A stretch of DNA of 64,000 bases from an uncultured Prochlorococcus sp. GTDB taxonomy: Bacteria > Cyanobacteriota > Cyanobacteriia > PCC-6307 > Cyanobiaceae. Below the pieces are notes generated by a model, which worked only from the letters and a program-made list of their open reading frames with translations, did not search any database and was not told the origin of the DNA. Shown piece after piece: positions 13,598 through 22,620 of this stretch. A program made the translations under genes and the position numbers. The stretch lies in the NCBI RefSeq assembly GCF_902616385.1, contig NZ_CACMSM010000003.1, positions 1 through 64,000 on the forward strand. The letters run 5' to 3'. Positions within the stretch are counted from its first letter, which is position 1; each line of letters starts with the position of its first letter.

Positions 13598-13895
13598 AAT
13601 CGTAACCCCACATGTGACATTTTTTTAGAGCAAATTAGAGACTATATACGCATTCTTACGAAAAAATAAGGAAAAAGCAAGAAAATTGGCGAAAAATCGA
13701 GGTGTATAAATCTAGTATTCGCAATCATTTATGGAAAAAGGTTGGAAGAAGACTTCTATATTTAGGAGCTTATTTTAATACTTAATAGCCATCTACCAAT
13801 AAGAAAGAGGTGCAAGTAGTAAGGGTTTCATAAAAAAACAGCTAATGAAAATAGATTTTATTTAGGATATAAAAACAAAATTTAGGGAGGATTAA

Positions 13896-14273
13896 ATGTC
13901 TATCATTACCGACAATACAGTGTTAGTACATATTTACAGCGGTTTAGAATCTAAAAATAAAATAACTTTAGGTTTATTGGTTGCCCTTACTGCAGAAAAA
14001 AACGATCATAAAGTAACACTTTTTCTGGCAGGAGATGGAGTACAAATATTAAATTGCAAAAAAGCTGGTGAAATAGTTGGTCAAGGTACTGGAGATTTAT
14101 ACGAACATCTTCAAAATTTAAAGAATTCAAAAATTACCATATATGTCTCAGGAATGTCTGCTAAATCTAGGGGTTACGATGAGAAGCTTCTAGATGGATA
14201 CACCGCAGAGTTTGTTATGCCAGATGTTCTAGTTGAAGAATCAATTAAAGCGGATAGCGTACTTTGCTATTAA
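13896..14273 (+). CDS. DsrE-family protein
   Basis: VLVHIYSGLESKNKITLGLLVALTAEKNDHKVTLFLAGDGVQILN...ITIYVSGMSAKSRG; preceding gggagg is an SD-like sequence. Confidence 0.78.
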   Translation: MSIITDNTVLVHIYSGLESKNKITLGLLVALTAEKNDHKVTLFLAGDGVQILNCKKAGEIVGQGTGDLYEHLQNLKNSKITIYVSGMSAKSRGYDEKLLDGYTAEFVMPDVLVEESIKADSVLCY

Positions 14274-14299
14274 AAAAGGAGCTTTTTGCTCTTTATTTT
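14271..14299 (+). terminator. putative intrinsic terminator after DsrE-family gene
   Basis: AAAAAAGGAGCTTTTTGCTCTTTATTTT. Confidence 0.55.
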
Positions 14300-14336
14300 G
14301 ACTAACAATAAAAATAATTGATTCAAGGTAAAAAAT

Positions 14337-14765
14337 TTATCCCTCAGCAGGAATTAAAATTGGAACATCTTTTGCTCCTATTGCTGCAAACCAAACTATT
14401 GCGTTATCAGTTTCTGCATTGCCCATCGTATGTTTTGGTGTCTTTGGACCAACTATAAAAGTATCCCCTGCTGTATAGATAAGATCTTCCAACCCTTGTC
14501 TTTTAACAACTATAGAACCTTGCTCAACATTGCCTAGTAATGGAATTGGATGAGAGTGGAGCGGAACTATCCCTCCTTCAGCTAACTCGACTCTTTGTAA
14601 TCTTATTTCTGCTTTTCCTTTTGGGTATTTAAGAGCATCTCCATCCATAGTCTCAGAACCTACAAAGACTTCTTGTACATCAACTGGAGATTCTGCAGCT
14701 ATAGAAATACTAGGATTGATAAGCATTAATGCAACAACAAATGCTATGAAAATTTTTTTAATCAT
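14337..14765 (-). CDS. secreted cupin-domain protein
   Basis: Signal peptide MIKKIFIAFVVALMLINPSISIAAES; cupin GGIVPLHSHPIPLLGNVEQGSIVV...AGDTFIVGPKTPKHTMGN. Confidence 0.8.
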   Translation of the reverse strand: MIKKIFIAFVVALMLINPSISIAAESPVDVQEVFVGSETMDGDALKYPKGKAEIRLQRVELAEGGIVPLHSHPIPLLGNVEQGSIVVKRQGLEDLIYTAGDTFIVGPKTPKHTMGNAETDNAIVWFAAIGAKDVPILIPAEG

Positions 14766-14946
14766 GAATTTGAATTTCTAGAAAATTATTTAGCCTAATA
14801 TTATTTATTTTTTTCATTTTTGGCAGTACTTAATTTGACTTTTCAAGTTATTTAATCTAAAACCATTTTTTTAAAAGTTTTTTGTAAAGGTATTGAATTT
14901 TTAAAAATTTTTAGTGCAGACACTGATCAAAATTATTCTCATGAAT

Positions 14947-15667
14947 TTAATAATTTAATTCTTTCATCAATAAATTCCAGCCAATTGATGATGCATTCTT
15001 ATGGAAAGATTCTCTTTCCTCGCACATAAAACCATGATCAGCTCCTTTAACTTCGACATAAATAAATCTCTCTTCTAAAGGATCTAGTTTTTTAAATCTT
15101 TTTTTAAAATCTAATCTATCTTGTAAGGGAATTAAATCATCTGAAGAACCGCATATGAAGATTAACTTTCCGGAAACTTTTTCCAGTAAATCTATAGGTA
15201 CAAAATTAGTATCCTTTCTTGGCGCAGTTAACCCTGCCCCATAAAAACAAAATGTACTATCTATTCCTTTTAACGAAGAAGCTATAACTGCTGCATGACC
15301 CCCAAAACAAAATCCAACAATTGAGATTTTCTTTTTTGGATATTTTTCTTTAACCCAATTTAGTGATGCAGAAATATCTTTAATAATATTTTTTGAAGTA
15401 GTTAAATTTTTATGATACCTTCCTAGTTTTAAGTCTTCTTTGCTATATGCTAAATCTAATTTTGGAGCTGTTCTACCGAAAGAGGTAAGGCTAATACGGG
15501 TATATTATGTCTGGCTAATTTTTCAGAAAAACTCCTTATCCAGTGATTTATCCCAAACACCTCTGGTAAAACTATAGATATGTATATTCACACTCACTAT
15601 CTGAATCTACCCACCAAGATCTAAGAGGTAAATCACCACTATAAACGTTTGTCCATTGACCTTTCAT
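14947..15667 (-). pseudogene. dienelactone hydrolase family protein, disrupted by two frameshifts
   Basis: Three frames give MKGQWTNVYSGDLPLRSWWVDSDSECEYT / ISIVLPEVFGINHWIRSFSEKLARHNIPVLALPL / FGRTAPKLDLAYSKEDLKLG...ISIVGFCFGGHAAVIASS...GADHGFMCEERESFHKNASSIGWNLLMKELNY*. Confidence 0.75.
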
Positions 15668-15695
15668 TTGTGATTACATAAAAAGTTTTTGCTAG

Positions 15696-15740
15696 AAAAA
15701 AGAGGATTATGTTCCTCTTAGTTTAGATTGTTTTTCAATG
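15696..15740 (-). repeat. dispersed hairpin/terminator element, copy 2
   Basis: Minus strand: ATTGAAAAACAATCTAAACTAAGAGGAACATAATCCTCTTTTTT. Confidence 0.7.
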
Positions 15741-15979
15741 TAAATTTTCCTTATTCAACTTTATAAATTAAATCTTAAATAATGTAGAGAAACTTATACA
15801 GAATTCATTTTTATATAAGTTATATAAATCAAATTAAGTAGTCTTTTTTACCAATTAAATACACCTGTTGCTAAATAAATATATTTGTCCTTGAAAAGCC
15901 CCTAAAAAATACTTTTTCTTGAAATAAAGATTGACAAGACATTCATAAAAAAAACTTTTATAAAACATTAACTTCTTTT

Positions 15980-16294
15980 ATGAATATGTTTTTAACCAAC
16001 AAGACTCGCCTAAAAATTAAAGATATTGTAAAGAGGATTTCACTAGATGAACCTGTCGCGTTGGAAGAAAGAATTTATGTAGAAAAGTTTGCAAAACATA
16101 ATTCAACTATATGGACATGGCTTAAGAAAGCTAATAGCTTGAGGAGATATGGCAAACAAAAATCAGATGGAATAAATGGACTTATCCAGAATCTTGGCCT
16201 TGATGGTTTAGAAACTGAAAATCATTTCGATCCCAAAAATGATGATCTCGCTGATTGGTTTAGTGGATCTCCTGATTGGGTTAGGAGGAGCTAA
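15980..16294 (+). CDS. conserved-type hypothetical protein (104 aa)
   Basis: MNMFLTNKTRLKIKDIVKRISLDEPVALEERIYVEKFAKHNSTIWTWLKKANSLRRYG...DDLADWFSGSPDWVRRS. Confidence 0.65.
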   Translation: MNMFLTNKTRLKIKDIVKRISLDEPVALEERIYVEKFAKHNSTIWTWLKKANSLRRYGKQKSDGINGLIQNLGLDGLETENHFDPKNDDLADWFSGSPDWVRRS

Positions 16295-16684
16295 TTGCCC
16301 TTATTTTAAAATGAATTCAAATTAATAATGAAAAAAGGGAACCTCCTCAACTTGTCTTGGAGCATAATCACAAATTCCGAATTGCATACATTCCATTTGA
16401 GCATCAGTTAGTTTTCTCTCAATTGATAACGTATCAAACAAACCACCAAATGCATGTTGAATTTTATTTTTAATTAGATTTCCGTAAGTAATAATTAACC
16501 CCCTTTTTTAAGAAGTTATTTAGGATTAGTGATATTCAATAATCAAGAGTTTTAATACCTAAAAGTACAAAATATAAATTAATCGTTTTTAAAATATTTC
16601 ACTAAATTCATAATCAGTATTTTTGCTCTAGGAAATTTGAATCATCACCTTTAAATTAGATCCACTGATTGGAGGTTTCACTTC

Positions 16685-16792
16685 ATGAGTACTTACAAAA
16701 CGAAATACTTTAAAAACACAAAAAAGATCAATAACACTCTTTGGTTGGATAAATTAATTAATCAACTTGAAAAAAAATCAAAGGGAGTTTGA
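16685..16792 (+). CDS. microprotein (35 aa), paralogue of 17594-17710
   Basis: MSTYKTKYFKNTKKINNTLWLDKLINQLEKKSKGV*. Confidence 0.5.
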   Translation: MSTYKTKYFKNTKKINNTLWLDKLINQLEKKSKGV

Positions 16793-16794
16793 TC

Positions 16795-16959
16795 ATGAAT
16801 ACATTTAGAAATAAACAATTCAAAAATGAATTAGATCCCAAGTATGCCTTCTATGATTGTCTTCGTAGTTGCGAAATTAAGCGTAGTTCTGAAAAGTCTT
16901 TAGAAGAATGCGTCGAAAATTGTGAACCTAGTCCATTACCAAAGAATCTCGATGGCTAA
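16795..16959 (+). CDS. twin-CX3C microprotein (54 aa)
   Basis: MNTFRNKQFKNELDPKYAFYDCLRSCEIKRSSEKSLEECVENCEPSPLPKNLDG*. Confidence 0.65.
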   Translation: MNTFRNKQFKNELDPKYAFYDCLRSCEIKRSSEKSLEECVENCEPSPLPKNLDG

Positions 16960-17036
16960 AAATAGGAATTTAAACTCTATTCAATATCTATTCTGCCTTT
17001 ATAAGGTTTTTATATAAATTTAAGGAGCGTAATCTT

Positions 17037-17195
17037 ATGACTAACCTTGCAATTAAACTACTTCTTCTAATTATAGTTTTAGTTAATTTTGGAACGATCC
17101 TTACCGCTAAAATTTATTCACAATCAGTAAAAGAAATTCAACGTAAGAAATTATTTTGTAGTGAATCTAAAAGTAACCCATATTGTGTTTTTTAA
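17037..17195 (+). CDS. small single-TM protein (52 aa)
   Basis: MTNLAIKLLLLIIVLVNFGTILTAKIYSQSVKEIQRKKLFCSESKSNPYCVF*, preceded by aaggagcg. Confidence 0.6.
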   Translation: MTNLAIKLLLLIIVLVNFGTILTAKIYSQSVKEIQRKKLFCSESKSNPYCVF

Positions 17196-17593
17196 TAAAT
17201 TAATTACAAACTAATAACTCTCAAAATAGAGATCTAATATTAAAAATTAAGGTCCACCAAAACTAAAAATAAGGTGTATGTGGTACTTCTGTTTTTAATG
17301 AATCTCCGTAGTAACTTTCAGCTGACTTTAATAGGATCCAATGAATAAAGTTGAGAAAAGATTTTTCCATGGGAACTTCTATACATTTAAATCTTCAAAT
17401 CAGAATTTCAAATAAAAACATCGTAGAAAATACTTAACTGAAGAGATTTAGATTTTCTTAGTTAATTTGTGTTGGTTAGGTTTGTATGAAATGCTACTAA
17501 AGCTTGTCTTATCAATCGATTTGGTAATATTGCTTATTGATTCCTGTAAGTTCAAAAGGTACATTAAATGGACATTCTTAATAAAAGAAATTT

Positions 17594-17710
17594 ATGAGTA
17601 CTCAAAAAAGTCAAAGCCATAAAAGACAAGAGCAAAATAACACAGAATGGTTAGATGAATTAATCAATAAGATTGAAAGCATGAAAAACAAAATATCAAA
17701 TACTTATTAA
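17594..17710 (+). CDS. microprotein (38 aa), paralogue of 16685-16792
   Basis: MSTQKSQSHKRQEQNNTEWLDELINKIESMKNKISNTY*. Confidence 0.5.
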   Translation: MSTQKSQSHKRQEQNNTEWLDELINKIESMKNKISNTY

Positions 17711-17750
17711 TCATTCTTCTACATTTGTTATCAAGTCAGCTTGTAGTTTT

Positions 17751-18614
17751 CTAGACTGACTTTCTTGATGATTTGATAATTTTCCATGCTTCTGATGCAG
17801 TGTCTGCATATTGGAAAAGATTTAAATGTTCATCTTCAATTAATCCAAGATCAGCTAAATATTCAAAGTTAATTATCTTATTCCAATACTCTCTACCAAA
17901 AAGTATGATTGGGATTTTAGTTTTCATTCCTGTTTGACAAAGTGTCAATAGTTCAAATAATTCATCTAGTGTTCCAAAACCTCCAGGAAAAAATACGGCG
18001 GCTACTGATCGCATAACAAAATGGATCTTTCTTAATGCAAAATAATTAAATTTAAAGCAAAGACCGGGAGTTATAAAAGCATTTGGGACTTGTTCATTAG
18101 GGAGACTGATATTTAACCCAATAGACTTACAATTTGCTTCAAATGCACCTCTATTAGCAGCTTCCATAATTCCTGGCCCCCCACCTGTAACAATCACATG
18201 AGAATTACAGTTTTTATTTTGATTATTAATTGAAGCAAGTTTAGAAAACTCCCTTGCAGATTGATAGTAACTACTCATTAGAAGCAAATTTTCTAATCTA
18301 TTTAAATTTCGTTTTAGAAGTATCGATTTATGATTTTTTTTAATTAATTCTTTTATATTTTCAATTCTCTTTTTTGTATTTGATTCTTCTGCAATGCTTG
18401 CGCCTCCAAAAATAATTATGGTTGAAAGAATTTTATTTTCTTCAAGGATTAAATCTGGTTTAGTAATTTCAAGAAGCATTCTAACTCCACGCATTTCATT
18501 TCGGCTTAGTAGGCCAATATCTTCGTGAGCCAATTTATAAGTATCAGAATTAATAATTAAATTCAGGTTTTTTAAATTATTACTAGGGGATATATGTTTT
18601 TTCATTTCAAACAA
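17751..18614 (-). CDS. LOG / TIGR00730-type Rossmann-fold protein
   Basis: IIFGGASIAEES, VTGGGPGIMEAANRGAFEA, FPGGFGTLDELFELLTLCQTG. Confidence 0.9.
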   Translation of the reverse strand: MFEMKKHISPSNNLKNLNLIINSDTYKLAHEDIGLLSRNEMRGVRMLLEITKPDLILEENKILSTIIIFGGASIAEESNTKKRIENIKELIKKNHKSILLKRNLNRLENLLLMSSYYQSAREFSKLASINNQNKNCNSHVIVTGGGPGIMEAANRGAFEANCKSIGLNISLPNEQVPNAFITPGLCFKFNYFALRKIHFVMRSVAAVFFPGGFGTLDELFELLTLCQTGMKTKIPIILFGREYWNKIINFEYLADLGLIEDEHLNLFQYADTASEAWKIIKSSRKSV

Positions 18615-19125
18615 GAGTTTTTACTTTTCTTTCTATAGGATTAAAATTGACTCTTTTGATTTTGTTATTTTCGTAAATCCAATAAACAGGCGGACTTTTT
18701 CTTGCCTTAATTAAATTAATTTTGTCTAATTTTTGAGGGATAAATTCTTTAGCAGGATCAAAAAATTTATCTCTTTTGGGTTGGTTTAAAACAATACTAC
18801 CTTCTTTCACTGAGATAGATCTGTGATAAGTTCCTATAGGAATTTCTAATGCTCCCATAGATCTATTTAAATAAATCACATGATGAGGTTCATCCCAGGA
18901 AGGATTTATTAAAACAAATTTCCTTTCTCCAGTGATAACTAAATTGTGATCAATTTGATGATTGTGAACGTAATATTGCTCATCTTTTAAATCATCTGGA
19001 GGAGATATAGCTTTTCCAGAATGGATCACAACATCAGAACCATTAGAACTATCTATGCCGGCATCGAAGAATGTGACTTTTGGAGTCTCTCTAAAAATAT
19101 TTATTGGGAAGAATCTTAATTCCAT
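18607..19125 (-). CDS. hypothetical protein, cupin-like
   Basis: VHNHQIDHNLVITGERKFVLINPSWDEPHHVIYLNRSMGALEIPIGTYHRSIS; overlaps the next gene by 8 bp. Confidence 0.65.
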   Translation of the reverse strand: MELRFFPINIFRETPKVTFFDAGIDSSNGSDVVIHSGKAISPPDDLKDEQYYVHNHQIDHNLVITGERKFVLINPSWDEPHHVIYLNRSMGALEIPIGTYHRSISVKEGSIVLNQPKRDKFFDPAKEFIPQKLDKINLIKARKSPPVYWIYENNKIKRVNFNPIERKVKTLV

Positions 19126-19204
19126 AGTGCTAACTCCCTTTTTGAAAATTTATAAATACTAATAAAAATTTATTTACTTTTAAAAAACAGCTATTTTATT
19201 ATTT

Positions 19205-19351
19205 TTAATTGCAACAAACCAGGCAATCTTCTTGATTTGGATAATCTATACATTCTTTGTTTAAAGTTTCTTCTAAAAAATCTACTTTTTTAACATAATC
19301 AAGATCTTTTAATTTTTTGTTTGGAACCGTGAACTGAGTTTGTAGTTTCAT
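19205..19351 (-). CDS. microprotein (48 aa) with CP12-like C-terminal cysteine motif
   Basis: MKLQTQFTVPNKKLKDLDYVKKVDFLEETLNKECIDYPNQEDCLVCCN*. Confidence 0.6.
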   Translation of the reverse strand: MKLQTQFTVPNKKLKDLDYVKKVDFLEETLNKECIDYPNQEDCLVCCN

Positions 19352-19376
19352 TTTCTATTCTCCTAATTAATACTGT

Positions 19377-19478
19377 TTAATACTGTTTTTTGAATCCATT
19401 CCAAGTTTGAGAAAACCTTAATCCTAAATAAGAAATTAAAATTGTCCAAAATAAAATTTCTATACCTAAATTAGTCAT
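19377..19478 (-). CDS. small single-TM protein (33 aa)
   Basis: MTNLGIEILFWTILISYLGLRFSQTWNGFKKQY*. Confidence 0.5.
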   Translation of the reverse strand: MTNLGIEILFWTILISYLGLRFSQTWNGFKKQY

Positions 19479-19563
19479 TTGCTTGGCCTCCTTTCTATCT
19501 GATTATTCTTTAGTACGGGTATTAGGTAAAAATCAAGCGTAAGAATACCTAAAAGTTAAAGTT

Positions 19564-19833
19564 TCAATCACAAAAAATCTTGCAATGGTTGTTACTCGGA
19601 TGTTCTGCACATTCGTTATTCCAATAAGCTTCAAATTCTTTGAGCTCATTATCAAATAAAAGGTTTTTTTTATCCAAATTAATTTCTTTGATAGTAAATG
19701 TGTCATTTAGAGCCATAAGACTTACCTCTTGACTACAACTATGTTCTAATTCATTTGAATAGTAAATTTCAAGTTTTATGTGTGCGGTTAGAGGAACAAA
19801 ATTGTACGGATTAAGGATCAAAAAAAATCTCAA
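19564..19833 (-). CDS. small protein with CP12-like C-terminal cysteine motif (start may be the internal MALNDTF)
   Basis: ...MALNDTFTIKEINLDKKNLLFDNELKEFEAYWNNECAEHPSNNHCKIFCD*. Confidence 0.6.
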   Translation of the reverse strand: MRFFLILNPYNFVPLTAHIKLEIYYSNELEHSCSQEVSLMALNDTFTIKEINLDKKNLLFDNELKEFEAYWNNECAEHPSNNHCKIFCD

Positions 19834-20082
19834 ATTATGAATAATTGCAAGGAAAATATCTTCAAAAAATTTATTCCAACTTTAAAAAAAATTGTATAAA
19901 TTTTGTTAGAAATTTTATTCTCTTAATACCTTCTTAGGTCTGCTAGTATCTATTATTCATCTAATCTATCTCCATATTCTCTTAAAATCTCAGCCATCTT
20001 TTGATGTGGAATTTCTTGTCGATATTCTCTACAAAAATTAAAAAATTTATCTAATAAATCTTTATTGGAAAAGATATAAAAA

Positions 20083-20178
20083 TTAGCGTCTCATTTTAAA
20101 AGTAAAGTATGCAAATCCACCAAGCAATAAAAGACTCACAACCCCATAAGTTATTGCTATGCCGTACATGTAAGTCAT
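20083..20178 (-). CDS. small TM protein (31 aa), last cistron of overlapping micro-operon
   Basis: MTYMYGIAITYGVVSLLLLGGFAYFTFKMRR*; ATGA overlap with upstream cistron. Confidence 0.55.
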   Translation of the reverse strand: MTYMYGIAITYGVVSLLLLGGFAYFTFKMRR

Positions 20179-20315
20179 TTATTTATAAAGACATAAGCAG
20201 AATATAAATAAACTAAGAAAACTCCAATAGCTATGGAACTTCCATAAATAAAAAAGTTCCAAAATCTATATAATTTAGGTTTTTTAAATTCTTTTTCTTC
20301 TTCTTTAGTAATCAT
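20175..20315 (-). CDS. small TM protein (46 aa)
   Basis: MITKEEEKEFKKPKLYRFWNFFIYGSSIAIGVFLVYLYSAYVFINK*; ATGA overlaps at both ends. Confidence 0.6.
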   Translation of the reverse strand: MITKEEEKEFKKPKLYRFWNFFIYGSSIAIGVFLVYLYSAYVFINK

Positions 20316-20428
20316 TTATTTTCTTTTTCTTTTCTGGCAGCATTACCTTTTGCTCTTAATACCAAAGTTATCGTAAGAGCAGCGCTTAAAATCACAGCAT
20401 CAATTAATAGGTGCGGGGAAATATTCAT
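20312..20428 (-). CDS. small TM protein (38 aa)
   Basis: MNISPHLLIDAVILSAALTITLVLRAKGNAARKEKENK*. Confidence 0.55.
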   Translation of the reverse strand: MNISPHLLIDAVILSAALTITLVLRAKGNAARKEKENK

Positions 20429-20487
20429 CAGCTGAAAAGAGAAATAAGAAGAGTCAATATTTTTTCAGCAATAAATCTATTAAACAT
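20428..20487 (-). CDS. candidate 19-aa leader peptide
   Basis: MFNRFIAEKILTLLISLFS* (TGATG overlap with next cistron), one base after the U-tract of repeat copy 3. Confidence 0.35.
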   Translation of the reverse strand: MFNRFIAEKILTLLISLFS

Positions 20488-20488
20488 T

Positions 20489-20535
20489 AAAAAAGAGGGG
20501 TTTATCCCTCTAAGTTTAGATCGACTGTCAATCAC
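20489..20535 (-). repeat. dispersed hairpin/terminator element, copy 3
   Basis: Minus strand: TGATTGACAGTCGATCTAAACTTAGAGGGATAAACCCCTCTTTTTT. Confidence 0.8.
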
Positions 20536-20580
20536 AGTTTATTTTAGCTTTTTATCTTCTCTAAAAAAACAGTATTTTAT

Positions 20581-20736
20581 TTAGCCAGAGCAAGAGAAGG
20601 CACCTGCAAGAATATTTTTAAAAATTGGTGCTTGACCCAAGGCATACAAAAAGAAAGTTGATGATGCGAGAGTAATAGCTATTTTAGAAGCCCTGTTAAC
20701 TTTCAAATTTGAGACTTTTGTAAATGCAGAGTTCAT
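20581..20736 (-). CDS. small hypothetical protein (51 aa)
   Basis: MNSAFTKVSNLKVNRASKIAITLASSTFFLYALGQAPIFKNILAGAFSCSG*. Confidence 0.55.
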   Translation of the reverse strand: MNSAFTKVSNLKVNRASKIAITLASSTFFLYALGQAPIFKNILAGAFSCSG

Positions 20737-21021
20737 TTGTTCCTTAATTTATTGACTTTATAATAGCTGCAAAAATTAAATATTCTGCATCAATATTTAC
20801 CAAAGAAGAATTTGAGTGCTCTTTTTCTCAACTTGCATTTTTAATTTTAAAAAATGCTTTTAAGATTAGAGCCAATATTATAGTCTGTATAATTTCTCTT
20901 CAAACATTTTTTAATTTAAATAGATATTTCCTTATAAACTTCAGCAAAGTATTTACCAATTAAATCTTTGGTTGATCTTCTTTATGAAATTTATAACTAA
21001 TTGATGAATTTATATTAATAA

Positions 21022-22620
21022 CTAATTAATCTTTATGAAGTTAATATCTTTAAATTTTCTTAATTTTGTAAATTTAGACCTATTGGACTCATTAAGTTTA
21101 AAAATATCTTTATCACTTATAATTCCATAAATTGTTTTTTTATTGGGTATTTGATTAGTCTCAATTAACTGAGTATTTGCAATATAAAATTTAAATAAAT
21201 ATAATTTTTTATTATCTAAGTTTCCTATAAGAAATATTGGGTTATTATTTATTATTTGTTTAACATCAGATTGATATATAAATTTTTTAATGTCATTGTT
21301 TGGATTTCCTACTATACCAATAGAAAAAAGAAGATTAAGTATTAATATTTCGATAAAAAATATAGATAAGATTTTATTTATATTAAAAGATTGAGTATTG
21401 GTTTTATAAAGTAAATTTGAAGATAAAACTATTGATATTAAAGAAAAAAGAGAAATTACAAATGATTCTATTAAACTAAGTTCACTAAAAATTTTTAAAT
21501 TAAATATTGATCCTAAAAAAATTACTAAAAAGATTATTATCATTAACCCTGCAAATATTCTTAACGTTAATTTAGAGTTATTTGATTTATTTTTAAAAGT
21601 ATCATAAATACCGAAGGAGGCATTTGAAGCAAAAAATGGAATAGTGAATAACATATAGTGCGAATATTTTGAAGCTGTTAACATCAAAATTAAAATATTT
21701 ATTAAAGGAGTAAAAACAAATAATATTTTAATTTCTCTAGATTTATTCTTTAGGATATATCTAGTTCCATTAATAAAAAAAACAAAGAAAGGTGTAGATA
21801 ATAAAAGTAGATTACGTGGATAAAATAAAAATCCTTCAAATATATTATTTTCAGTTAATGTTTTTTGCTCAAATAGCAAATATGGTCTTATTAGAGAATC
21901 AACTCCATATGTTTGATAAGAGATAAAGTAAAAAATTATAATTGGTATTAAACCCACAAAAAATCCAAAAATTAAAAATCTAATATTTTTATAATTTAGA
22001 TTTTTAATTTTCACCAAAAATAGAGGAGATAGACTTATTAGAGGTAGTATTTGTAGATAACTTCTTACAAAAAATGGAAGTGAAAATAATAAACCAATAA
22101 TAAATAAATATCTATTTATAAGATGGCTTTTTAAAAAATTATTTAACTTCAGTAAAAATAAAACACCTAACAAATTTAAAAAAATATAAAGTGTGTCAGG
22201 ACTACAATATTTGTTGTAAGTGAACCAAAGGAATGATGTTGATAAAGTAAAAATAGATATTATTCCTATTTCAAAACTGCTTATTTTTTTTATTATTTTG
22301 AATAATACTACCGAAGAAAGTATTGAAAAAATATAACCTGGTAATCTTGCTGAAAATTCATTTAGTCCAAATATCTTTAAACTCAATGCAATTAACCAAT
22401 AGGAACCAATAGTTTTGTGATGTGCGTTTTCAAAAGGTGTGAACCAATTATTTGTTTCTAATATTAATTTTGCTCTGTTAGCGTAAGCACTTTCATCATG
22501 TGCAATTAAACTATGATTTTCAATAAAAAATAACGAACAAAAAGATATTAAGAGAAGAATAGATATAAGGAGAATTACAAGCTTTTTATTGATTGTTATA
22601 TTATGCTCTATTAAATTCAT
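21022..22620 (-). CDS. GT39/ArnT-like membrane glycosyltransferase
   Basis: Multi-TM; HDESAYANRAKLILETNNWFTPFENAHHKTIGSYWLIALSLKIFGLNEFSARLPGYIFSIL. Confidence 0.85.
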   Translation of the reverse strand: MNLIEHNITINKKLVILLISILLLISFCSLFFIENHSLIAHDESAYANRAKLILETNNWFTPFENAHHKTIGSYWLIALSLKIFGLNEFSARLPGYIFSILSSVVLFKIIKKISSFEIGIISIFTLSTSFLWFTYNKYCSPDTLYIFLNLLGVLFLLKLNNFLKSHLINRYLFIIGLLFSLPFFVRSYLQILPLISLSPLFLVKIKNLNYKNIRFLIFGFFVGLIPIIIFYFISYQTYGVDSLIRPYLLFEQKTLTENNIFEGFLFYPRNLLLLSTPFFVFFINGTRYILKNKSREIKILFVFTPLINILILMLTASKYSHYMLFTIPFFASNASFGIYDTFKNKSNNSKLTLRIFAGLMIIIFLVIFLGSIFNLKIFSELSLIESFVISLFSLISIVLSSNLLYKTNTQSFNINKILSIFFIEILILNLLFSIGIVGNPNNDIKKFIYQSDVKQIINNNPIFLIGNLDNKKLYLFKFYIANTQLIETNQIPNKKTIYGIISDKDIFKLNESNRSKFTKLRKFKDINFIKIN

